Below, one piece after another: positions 54,501 to 61,634 of a stretch of 64,000 nt of DNA; the first letter of the stretch is position 1; each line of letters starts with the position of its first letter. This DNA comes from Silvibacterium dinghuense (lineage in GTDB: Bacteria; Acidobacteriota; Terriglobia; Terriglobales; Acidobacteriaceae): NCBI RefSeq assembly GCF_004123295.1, contig NZ_SDMK01000002.1, positions 1-64,000 on the forward strand, read 5' to 3'. The translations under genes and the position numbers were made by a program. Under the pieces are notes generated by a model. That model ran no database searches, was not told the origin of the DNA, and saw nothing but the letters and a program-made list of their open reading frames with translations.

Positions 54501-54898
54501 GTGAGAGTCTGTATCCCAGGCACAAGACGAAGTCGGAATGGTTTAATCCGGCAGCATTCACCGCTCCTCCCTGCTATACGGCATCGGGTACGGTGAGCTG
54601 CAGCAGCTGGACATCATCCAGTCCAACGACCTATGCCAGCTATGGCGATTCCGGCTATGACATGCTGCGCGGGCCCGGTTTCCAGGACTGGGATATGAGC
54701 CTGCAGAAGAATATCGAGTTCAAAGAGCGGTATCGGGTGCAGCTGCGTGCGGATTCGTTCAATATCTTCAATCATCCAAACTTCAGCACGCCGGTAGCAT
54801 CCATCACGAATTCCAGCGTAGGCGAGATCACATCCAGTTCCAGCGTGCCAACGTATGAGCAGCGCACGGTGGAATTCGCGGCAAAGTTCAACTTTTAA
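51515..54898 (+). CDS. Oar-like TonB-dependent receptor
   Basis: The 1,127-residue outer-membrane receptor starts at ATG 51515 after CAGGAGAAACAA. Domains: signal peptide (about 1-31, MALALMLTIVVGGSRALAQ), regulatory-like domain (about 33-120, GTITGTVTDASGAAVPGATV), plug (about 130-260, with NTPLNGRLSVIGLIALAPGV and SRNSYGGLGSTLDGVTNQ and a VVSASGTNQLHGEALEYNRSK stretch), and a barrel ending AAKFNF with RADSFNIFNHPNFS near the end. The GH92 gene directly upstream suggests oligosaccharide import. No SusD-like lipoprotein gene accompanies it, which is normal for this receptor group. Confidence 0.94.
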   Translation: MKKIEKALSRIAMALALMLTIVVGGSRALAQGITGTITGTVTDASGAAVPGATVTILNLDTNAVHAVHASDAGTYTVTQLPPGNYSVTVEKPSFRTFKQARLVLAIDQTAEVDAPLVVGSEAQTVEVSAAPPVIQSEDSSVGSVIDSQAIQNTPLNGRLSVIGLIALAPGVQNSGAQDQLATRGVTAAVGTGSRNSYGGLGSTLDGVTNQEVTLQRGEGEVPSLDAISQFKVLATGAPAEFNQPAQIIVVSASGTNQLHGEALEYNRSKGMGAKTYNFSTAAAPERPPYQRNEYGGNLAGPIYIPHLYDGRNRSFFFAAFEGFHLTQSYALSSEQPTELEREGNFSEFLSGGVCATSSANTVTITNSNFTNNVINSSSLINTVDQKLMNLLYPKPTQSGCGTNTYEQVAALSKSTRFSLRLDHKIDDKNQIRFTWLRAFYGPNQTVGTDSLQGGNSQDGEHNSNFILGYTHIFSPTVVLDLNTSYFHLPIYRTPQNVGTDFSSIIPGLGTELIEGAPQISITNITAVSESGSKDLEQDAQINASLTKVFARHTVKAGVSYLFNNHWNDSVESPQRGSYTFNGHYTGIAFADFILGDPISTGNATPSDYITKNLSHQYGLYVQDDWKLRPNLTINMGLRYDLQWFLDSPYGENSLYIPSLEKVVVFGKSFPAAAESYIAANPSIPIVLSSSVGLGSNVFSYLGQDKNNFAPRLGFAYEPMQNTVVRGAFGIYFNLLPASYVGTAPFSTLPFVSAVTYTNSSSSTPSFTMDNPFSATGSYSANPSVLAQAKTTTPYTEAYNLAVEHQFPKELSLRIGYVGQHNLKQNNYGGSGNYAPNINLADPPVIGKTVQSTNLVQPFSTISLDMAPIFHSSENSLQVGVHKQYSHGIAVGAEYSWTRVLGTENLEDPSGRYPNDSYGPIGGIAPQVLTVNYSYVLPFGKGQTFFSTAGDVVNKIISGWQLSGISVFQGGQPFSVTYTASGSPTGQVSGRANVVPGESLYPRHKTKSEWFNPAAFTAPPCYTASGTVSCSSWTSSSPTTYASYGDSGYDMLRGPGFQDWDMSLQKNIEFKERYRVQLRADSFNIFNHPNFSTPVASITNSSVGEITSSSSVPTYEQRTVEFAAKFNF

Positions 54899-54925
54899 CG
54901 AGTCCTGTTCTACCCGTTGTTATCC

Positions 54926-54970
54926 GTGGCGCATGTTGATGCGAACAGTGTCGGCATGCGCCACTTTTTT
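54926..54970 (+). terminator. Terminator after the 51515 receptor
   Basis: GTGGCGCATG (54926-54935) pairs perfectly with CATGCGCCAC (54955-54964), followed by TTTTTT. The 19-base loop is large but contains short complementarity. It separates the receptor from the convergent TPR gene. Confidence 0.8.
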
Positions 54971-55014
54971 ATGAGCAGCCGGGTATCTGGCGACGCTCTC
55001 AGAAGAAGAAATTC

Positions 55015-56445
55015 TCACTGCATGGTAACGAGGAACGTCTTGACCTGCTTGAGGCGTGCGTCAACGTTGTCTCGCTCTTCGGCGCTGAATTTGCGCTCAA
55101 GGGTGATCTCCTGCTGAGCGCGCTCGCGCTCGCCGGTGTGGTTGAGAGCCAACGCAAGGCGATAGTGAGCAGCCGCGTATTCGGGCCGCAGGCGGATAGC
55201 AGCCTCCAGTTCGGGAATGCTCTGCGGCCACTGGCTGCGCGTCTGTAACAGCAGGCCCATGCCGTAGCGCGCCTCGGGAAGATCGGGCTGTGCGTGGACG
55301 GCGGATTCAAGGAGGCGTTGGGCGAGGTCAAGCTGCGCGGCATCGGAGGGCTGGTGAAGGATGCTCGTGGCCGCGTAAGTCGCGAGGATGGCGTTCTGCG
55401 GATGCTTCTCTGCAAACGTGATCAGGGAAGCGCAATGCGGATCGGAGCCCTCGGTGAGCACGGTGCAGACGCGCCCGAGCAGCTCGGCGTACATTTCGTT
55501 CGAGGAGTCAGCCGCGAGCAGGTCGGCGAAGACGGGGATGGCCTTGCTGTAGTCACCATTGGCGTAATAGGCGATGCCGAGCCCGGCGCGCATGCGGCGG
55601 CTATCGGGAAAATGCTCGATGCCGGCGGAGAAGACATCGATGGCCGGTGTGAAGGTCCAGTGACGCAGCAGTTCGATGCCAAGCACATACTGATTCGCCT
55701 CGGTCGGTGCAAGCCGTACAGCATTGGCATAGTGCTGGGCCGCGTCCTTGTAGCTGCCGAGTTTCTCGTCCACGTCACCGAAGAGCGACTGGGCCTCGGC
55801 GGAAGACTCCGCGCCGGGCAGGCGGCTGAGCAGTGAGGCCGCTTCAGCAGCATCATCGGCACTGTAGTCGGCGAGAGCGGCGTTATAGAGCAGGGTAGGG
55901 TCGTTGGGTTCGAGAGCCAGAGCCGCGCGATATGCTTCAGCGGCCGGTTGCGGCTGGTTGAGCTGCATCCGTACTTGTCCGAGCGCCTGCTGAGTCGCTG
56001 CGTTGGATGGGTTCAGATGCGCGGCCCGCTCGAGTTCGTGCGCAGCCTCCTGCGGGCGGTTGAGCTTGAGATAGGCGGTGCCGAGGTTGGCGTGCGCAAT
56101 GTCAGAGCCGGGCTGCTCGAGAGCAGCCGCTTCAAGCAGCGGCGTGGCCTCGGGAATTTTTTCTTCTCCGGCAAGCAGCAGGCCAAGCGATTCGTTGATT
56201 TCAAAGTTATGCGGATGGCGTGCATGGAGCTGGCGGAGCAGCGGCTCGGCAGTGGTGGCGTCGCCACGGTTCATCGCATCCATGGCACGGGCAAAGGCCT
56301 GCTGATCTGCGGCGGAGACAGGCGCGGCGGCTTGTTGCCCGGCCTGTGCTGCGGGAGCGGGTAGAGCAAGGATCGCGGCGGAAAGTAAGAATAGAAGGAA
56401 ATTCACGCAGACAATGCGGGCGGAGATAGGCAGGCGCAGCAACAA
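55015..56445 (-). CDS. Exported TPR-repeat protein
   Basis: The protein of about 476 residues has a signal peptide (NFLLFLLSAAILALPAPAAQA) followed by tandem tetratricopeptide repeats across most of its length, for example DIAHANLGTAYLKLNRPQEA, ANQYVLGIELLRHW and AAHYRLALALNHTGERERA. The open frame runs farther upstream but would overlap the receptor gene in another frame. I place the start at TTG 56445, which has AGAGG about 9 bases upstream; GTG 56406 is an alternative. TPR proteins are scaffolds and the partner is unknown. It follows the receptor stop by about 80 bases on the same strand, an arrangement seen with other acidobacterial TBDRs. Confidence 0.82.
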   Translation of the reverse strand: MLLRLPISARIVCVNFLLFLLSAAILALPAPAAQAGQQAAAPVSAADQQAFARAMDAMNRGDATTAEPLLRQLHARHPHNFEINESLGLLLAGEEKIPEATPLLEAAALEQPGSDIAHANLGTAYLKLNRPQEAAHELERAAHLNPSNAATQQALGQVRMQLNQPQPAAEAYRAALALEPNDPTLLYNAALADYSADDAAEAASLLSRLPGAESSAEAQSLFGDVDEKLGSYKDAAQHYANAVRLAPTEANQYVLGIELLRHWTFTPAIDVFSAGIEHFPDSRRMRAGLGIAYYANGDYSKAIPVFADLLAADSSNEMYAELLGRVCTVLTEGSDPHCASLITFAEKHPQNAILATYAATSILHQPSDAAQLDLAQRLLESAVHAQPDLPEARYGMGLLLQTRSQWPQSIPELEAAIRLRPEYAAAHYRLALALNHTGERERAQQEITLERKFSAEERDNVDARLKQVKTFLVTMQ

Positions 56446-56524
56446 GGAGGGAAGCCTCTTCTGTGGGACATGGTAACGGCCATGTCCCTCAGAAGAAAAG
56501 TGGTTGGAGTCGAATCCATTTCGC

Positions 56525-59500
56525 CTAAAACTGATACTTGGCGGCGAACTGGAAGAAGCGGGCATCTGGTGTGAAGTTCTGGAAGGTGCGGGGAGCGGTG
56601 ATATTCCCCAGGTTGGAATTGATGGTGGTGATGCTGGGCTCACCATATGCCGGTGTGTTGAAGACGTTGAAGATATCCGCGCGGAACTGGAATGTTTGTT
56701 CGCGGAAGGTGTGGAAGTCCTTAAAGACGGACATGTTGACACGCTGATATCCGGGACCGTAGACGTCGTTGCGGCGTCCGCCGAGGTAGGACTCGACCTG
56801 AGTGATGCCGGTGACGAGCGAGCCAGTACCGGAGACCGGAATATCGGTTCCGGGCAGCGGGTTGGCGAAGGCGCAGGGATTGATCCAGTTCGTGAGGTTG
56901 CGTGTCTTCGTCGCGCAGGTCACATCAGGATTGGTGGAGTTTGGCGTGCCGCCTGATTTGAATGGATCGCCGATACGAATGGCACGCGTGCTGCCGCCGG
57001 AAGGACCGCTGTTGTTGGGATAGACAGTGAAGGGATTGCCGGTCTGCGCCTGGAAGGTGAGGTTCGCGGCCCATCCTCCAATCACTGTATCGGCAATAGC
57101 GTTCTGGTTAAGGTATTTGCGGCCCTTGCCAAAGGGCAGCTCGTAGTAGGTGTTGAAGGTGAAGCGCTGGCGGGTGTCCCAGGCCGAGTTGCTGTAGTCG
57201 TAGATGATCGGCAGCAGGTTCGTGTTCCGGTAGCCGCCGTCGCCAGTGGAGCCGAGCGGAGTAGGCGCATCATCGAGCGAGTGCGCATACGTGTACGTGG
57301 CAAGGAAGTCGAATCCGCTGCTCATACGCTTTTCCAGCTTGGTCTGGAATGAGTTGTAGTTGCTGGAGCCAGCGTAGTTGGTATACGCCGTACCGCCGAA
57401 GCCGGGGAAGGGACGAACGGTCTGATCGCTGTTCGCCGGATTCTGCAGAGCCATGGGGTTGTTGGGGTCAGGGAAGACTGCCAGGTGGCGGGAAACATCG
57501 CCCACATAGCTGAACGTCGCGACCATATTGCTGGAAACCGAGTGCTCGACCGAGAGGTTGTAGCTCATGGTGTAGGGCGTATGCACGTTCTCGTCGGAGC
57601 CGCGCAGCGCAGGGGTGGAGATGTAGTTCGCCAGGCCGGCAGCAAGGGCGTTTGAGAACCCGTTTTCGAGAGAGACGCCACCGTAAGCCGAGTCGCTGAT
57701 GCTCTGGCAGCTTCCAGCCGTGCAGGAGGGTGCGGTGAAGGTATCGGTGAATTGGAAGGGATAGTTTTCACCGAGGTTCGGGTAGTAGCCCGTACTTTCG
57801 AGGCCACCGTAGAAGAGACCGAAGCCTGTGCGGATAACGGTCTTCGGGTCGAGCGAATACGAGACGCCGAAGCGAGGAGCGAAATTCAGTTTTTGCGCAT
57901 TGATCAGTGCGGGGTTGTTCGAGTACCCGAGGCTGATGTTGTTGGAGGTGAGCAGGTCAGTAAATGCGGCGACCAGCGGGTAGCTCTGCTGCTGTTTGGG
58001 AATGAGGTATTTGGCTGATCCGCTGCCAATGCTCGAGGGACCGGTGAGATAGTAGGTCGCCTGGTATCCACCTACATCCTTGTAGGGCTGGTAGTAGTCA
58101 TAGCGCAGGCCGATGTTGAGGGTGAGCTTGTCCATGGCGCGCCAGTCATCCTGGAAGTATGCGGCGCGATACCAGTGGGCGTCGCCGTTTTTGAACTCGT
58201 TGGAAAGCTCGGCATAGTAATTCTGGTCGGCGAGGAAGTCGGCTACTCCGTAGCCGGTATAGCTGGCGTTCAGGTCGCTGGTGTACTGGCCGGTGAAGTC
58301 ATAGGTGCCGCGTGGGTACGGTGGCTGCAGGGTGGAGAAGCGCAGGCTCTGGAAGCTGACGCCTGCCTTGAGCGAGTGATTGCCGGCGACCTTGGTGACG
58401 TTGTCGAGGATCTGGAAGACGTTCTCGTGTTCGTCGGTGACATAGAACGTCGTGCTGCCAAAGGAGGAAAGGCCACCGATGCTCACGTTCGGCAGACCAC
58501 CATTCAGCGGGAAATCAGGTCCGTAAGGAATGCCGCCAAGACCGAGGCTGGCAGCGATGTCCGTGGTGGCGTTGGGCTGCTGATAGCCGTCGTGGAGGTA
58601 GTTGTAACCGAAGCGGAACTCGTTGGAGAGCGTGGAGCTGAAGATATGGGTCTCGCTGCCGACGAAGTTTTCGCCCAGATTGATGATGGTGCCGGTGGTG
58701 CCGAAGCTGCCGCCGTCGAGAATAGGGCCGAGCGGAGGGGTGTAGTCGCCAGGCTCATGGTAGTAGCTGAAGCGCGCGAAGAGCTGGTCCTTGGGGCTGA
58801 TGTTCCAGTCCATACGCGTGTCCCACTGCCACGTGTTATCAATGTCGCTGGCGTTGACGACATAGTTGCTATAAGTCTTGCCGCCGTTGGTATTAGGTGA
58901 AGGGTAGAGGTTGAGGATCTTTTGTGCCAGGGCATCAATCTGGCTGGAGCAGAAGACGTTCTGCTGGCCATTGCAGGTAAGCAGGGAGGACCCGCCGGAG
59001 TTCGGCTGGTAGAGATAGATCGGTTGAGAGCTGCCGGTGAGCGAAGTGTTGAGCAGTTCGGTGAAGTTGCCTTCACGCATGAGCGCGGTGGGCACCGATT
59101 CTGTCGTGGTGTTGCCGAAGATAATACGATTGGCCTGTACATCACCGAAGAAGAAGAGCTTGTTCTTGATGATGGGGAAGCCCAGCGTTGCGCCGAACTG
59201 GTTCTCTCGATATTTAGGAACTGAGAGCGCGTTGAAGTTGCGGGCATCAAGTACGTCGTTGCGGAAGTACTCCCACATGTCGCCGTGGATCTGGTTGGTG
59301 CCAGACTTGATGCTGGCGTTGATGACCGCGCCGGCAGAGTGGCCAAACTCGGCCGAGTAACTTGAAGTCTGGACCTTGAATTCGGCAAGGGCATCAGGCG
59401 GCGGCTGTACGACATAGCTGGCGCCGTTCACGAAGTCGACGACGTTGGAGTTGTTATCGACGCCGTCAAGAATAAAGTTGTTCTGCTCGGCGCGTTGGCC

Positions 59501-60067
59501 GTTGGCGTTGAAGTCACCTTTGCCCTGACCGCGTGAGCCTTCCGGCGGATCGGCTCCGGCGGAGAGCTGCGCGATGTAAACCCAGTTGCGGCCATTAAGA
59601 GGAACGTTATTGATCGTCTGAGCACTCATCACCTGTCCGACAGAGCCATCCTGGGTCTGCATGAGCGGCGGCGCGGTGGTGACGGTGATGGTCTCGGTTG
59701 CCGCGCCAGGCTTGAGCGTCATGTTGACGCTGAGGCGCTGCTGTAGATCGAGGTGCACGTTCTGTTGCGTGGTGATTTCAAAGCCGGAAGCGCCGGCACT
59801 GAGCGTGTAGTTGCCGATCTTGATCGGCGAGAAGACATAGACGCCGCTGGAGTCCGCTTTACCTTTGAGCACGAGGCCGGTGTCTGTGTTGGTGAGTGTA
59901 ATGTCGGCGTTCGGAATGGCAGCGCCGGTGGTGTCGCTAACGATACCAGTGATGGTTCCCTGGTCAGTTTGCGCGATGGCAGCATGTCCAGCTGTCAAGA
60001 GAAATACAGCAAACATCGCGAAAAGGAGGCGTCTCGATGCGCCTCTATTCCATTGCGTCAATTGCAT
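56525..60067 (-). CDS. Oar-like TonB-dependent receptor
   Basis: The ATG at 60067 is chosen because GAGGAGG lies seven bases upstream; a longer frame to 60142 has no ribosome site. The 1,180-residue receptor has a signal peptide (about 1-33, LLFAMFAVFLLTAGHAAIAQ), a regulatory-like domain (about 36-125, GTITGIVSDTTGAAIPNADI), a plug (about 135-270, with VPLNGRNWVYIAQLSAGA, FILDGVDNNSNVVDFVN and SGTNQIHGDMWEYFRNDVLDA), and a barrel ending AAKYQF, with LATYTYAHSLDDAP in the late barrel. LacI-like and GntR-like inverted repeats lie 160-400 bases upstream. These, and the L-fuconate dehydratase gene beyond, point to a sugar or sugar-acid polymer as substrate. Confidence 0.94.
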   Translation of the reverse strand: MQLTQWNRGASRRLLFAMFAVFLLTAGHAAIAQTDQGTITGIVSDTTGAAIPNADITLTNTDTGLVLKGKADSSGVYVFSPIKIGNYTLSAGASGFEITTQQNVHLDLQQRLSVNMTLKPGAATETITVTTAPPLMQTQDGSVGQVMSAQTINNVPLNGRNWVYIAQLSAGADPPEGSRGQGKGDFNANGQRAEQNNFILDGVDNNSNVVDFVNGASYVVQPPPDALAEFKVQTSSYSAEFGHSAGAVINASIKSGTNQIHGDMWEYFRNDVLDARNFNALSVPKYRENQFGATLGFPIIKNKLFFFGDVQANRIIFGNTTTESVPTALMREGNFTELLNTSLTGSSQPIYLYQPNSGGSSLLTCNGQQNVFCSSQIDALAQKILNLYPSPNTNGGKTYSNYVVNASDIDNTWQWDTRMDWNISPKDQLFARFSYYHEPGDYTPPLGPILDGGSFGTTGTIINLGENFVGSETHIFSSTLSNEFRFGYNYLHDGYQQPNATTDIAASLGLGGIPYGPDFPLNGGLPNVSIGGLSSFGSTTFYVTDEHENVFQILDNVTKVAGNHSLKAGVSFQSLRFSTLQPPYPRGTYDFTGQYTSDLNASYTGYGVADFLADQNYYAELSNEFKNGDAHWYRAAYFQDDWRAMDKLTLNIGLRYDYYQPYKDVGGYQATYYLTGPSSIGSGSAKYLIPKQQQSYPLVAAFTDLLTSNNISLGYSNNPALINAQKLNFAPRFGVSYSLDPKTVIRTGFGLFYGGLESTGYYPNLGENYPFQFTDTFTAPSCTAGSCQSISDSAYGGVSLENGFSNALAAGLANYISTPALRGSDENVHTPYTMSYNLSVEHSVSSNMVATFSYVGDVSRHLAVFPDPNNPMALQNPANSDQTVRPFPGFGGTAYTNYAGSSNYNSFQTKLEKRMSSGFDFLATYTYAHSLDDAPTPLGSTGDGGYRNTNLLPIIYDYSNSAWDTRQRFTFNTYYELPFGKGRKYLNQNAIADTVIGGWAANLTFQAQTGNPFTVYPNNSGPSGGSTRAIRIGDPFKSGGTPNSTNPDVTCATKTRNLTNWINPCAFANPLPGTDIPVSGTGSLVTGITQVESYLGGRRNDVYGPGYQRVNMSVFKDFHTFREQTFQFRADIFNVFNTPAYGEPSITTINSNLGNITAPRTFQNFTPDARFFQFAAKYQF

Positions 60068-60226
60068 TGCACAACCTCCTCGAAATGCCGTCTGCGCATC
60101 TACCGCAGCGGCTGATGCAATACCTGCCAATGCGAACCGCAATTGCGGGCGGTTGTTTAGCAGGGAACAGCGGAGGCCTGCACCTGATCGAAGATCATCC
60201 TGAGAGCACTGTCCTCTGGCGCAGGT

Positions 60227-60278
60227 AATGTATTCGTATACATCGGAAGGGGTGTGAGTTTATGTATACGAATACATT
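60227..60278. promoter_or_regulatory. Paired inverted 17-base operator-like sites
   Basis: AATGTATTCGTATACAT (60227-60243) and ATGTATACGAATACATT (60262-60278) are exact reverse complements, separated by 18 bases. Each half is itself close to palindromic around GTATAC/CGTATAC, like the sites of FadR-type (FCD) GntR regulators. They lie 160-210 bases upstream of the 56525 receptor start. An FCD-GntR gene is encoded at 62869-63615 and is the natural candidate, though the link is inferred. Confidence 0.62.
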
Positions 60279-60427
60279 TCAGCGTTCAGTTCGAATTACT
60301 ATCGACGATTCTGCAACTCGTTTTGAACGCGGGACTCTGTATATTGCAGCGGAAATTGCGGTGTCAAGTGAAAACCAGATAGTTCTGACAATGCGATTGC
60401 GAAGTCTGGAGGGCGAGTGAAATGGGG

Positions 60428-60468
60428 AGCGCTTACATTGAGAGCTGGCTGTTACTCGTGTAAGCGCT
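60428..60468. promoter_or_regulatory. LacI-type half-site pair
   Basis: AGCGCTTACA (60428-60437) and TGTAAGCGCT (60459-60468) are exact reverse complements with 21 bases between. Each is one end of the TGTAAGCGCTTACA-type palindrome bound by LacI-family repressors. A third AGCGCT site, GTTAAGCGCTACA, lies at about 60531-60543. No LacI-family gene is present in the window. Confidence 0.5.
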
Positions 60469-60650
60469 TTTGTTCGCAACTGCATGAACGGAGATTAAGA
60501 CAATCGTACTCAGAGAGCACAAAGAGAGTAGTTAAGCGCTACATTGGACACGCTTGAAGGTATGCGGAGTGCGCGGCATCCACGACATAACTCTGCCGGG
60601 CATGCCAACTGGAATACCCGGCAATCTGTGTGCAGTTTTTAAGGAATGAT

Positions 60651-60880
60651 TTACTTGTCGATGTCACGACTGTGGAACTTGGATTGCGAGTGAATGCGAC
60701 CCTTGGGAGCAGCGAAGATCATGTCCCTCTGGGTTTCGAGCACGATGGCCGGGGGGCCTGTGTCTTCGTGGAGCTCGGTAAGCATCAGGCGGCTGCTCTT
60801 CGGCGTAGCCATCGAGATCGTCTCCTGGCCATGCGTGCCTACGATGGTGATGCGGTGACCAGCAGATGCAGATGATGCCT
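60651..60880 (-). pseudogene. C-terminal gene remnant, possibly VgrG/gp5-like
   Basis: The minus strand is open for about 75 codons to a TAA at 60651-60653 and is closed upstream by a TAG near 60882. It reads HRITIVGTHGQETISMATP, then ELHEDTGPPAIVLETQRD, then APKGRIHSQSKFHSRDIDK. The repeated short strands with HGQE.I and ..IVLE..RDMIFAAPKG resemble the region after the OB-fold of VgrG and phage gp5 proteins. It has no start codon or ribosome site and appears truncated. The assignment is by eye and weak. Confidence 0.35.
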
Positions 60881-61634
60881 ATGCTCTGGACTCATCTGAG
60901 CTTTGCGTGCGCACGTTGCGGCTCGTTTCCTGTACCGTGACTGGGAACTGAAGGGGTGACGCGAATAATCCGCACCGAGCGTATATCGACATCTCGGGCG
61001 TATCCCGCGATTCTGCTATGTGAGAATGCTATGAACTAACTCTTTAAAAGCGCACAAGACGACCCTCCGGCCTTCCCCGCAGGTGAACAGTGTTACGCAT
61101 ACGGCCTTCTACAACAGCAGCCAGGTGCAGGACTTCACGATCCAGTGCATCAGCATGCTGGCCGAGGCGTATCGCAAGTCTCAGGTGGGCTGAATTTATC
61201 GCAGACGCCTGTGGGCTGCTCGATAATGATTTTCTGGATCGTGTCCAAGAAGCCTGATATCCATTCGCAGTCATTTGGACACAAAGGTCGTGCGCGCTCG
61301 ACATTTTGCAGATGAAAGAGGTGCGTAGGCGACTACTCCGCCTTCCTTGTGTCATGCTGCGACGTGCTTTAACGAAAGCCTTTTCTCATTCCAATCGCAA
61401 ATCTTCAAATTTTGATTGAAGCATCGCCGGTGCATTTGTGTGGGGTCGCTACCCCTCTTATTTTAAGTGTTTAAATATTTAAAATTGACGGAATATTTGT
61501 CGATTTATATGATTTTTGAGTATTTTGAGCGCCTATGTGTGGGTGTACGCGCTGAACGTCTGGCCGGGTTGGAAGAGCGTGCTCGGAATCGAGAAGCATG
61601 GTGCTGGAAATCTTATTCATTTTTAGGAGCGATG
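60880..61634. other. Gene-poor stretch with a second coding-like scrap
   Basis: No intact gene. On the plus strand at about 61038-61192 a short open frame ends SVTHTAFYNSSQVQDFTIQ and then MLAEAYRKSQVG before a TGA. It looks like the tail of a real protein, but I do not recognise it. The last 170 bases are very AT-rich (TTTTAAGTGTTTAAATATTT near 61460) and are the likely promoter of the dehydratase gene. Confidence 0.35.

Noticed and set aside
56446-56742. Long N-terminal extension of the TPR protein
   Set aside because: It overlaps the 3' end of the receptor gene in another frame and is Ser/Pro-rich without a signal peptide at its start.
61467-61634. Upstream start for the fuconate dehydratase-like gene
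   Set aside because: This AT-rich leader would add 56 residues absent from the family, and AGGAG lies just before ATG 61635.
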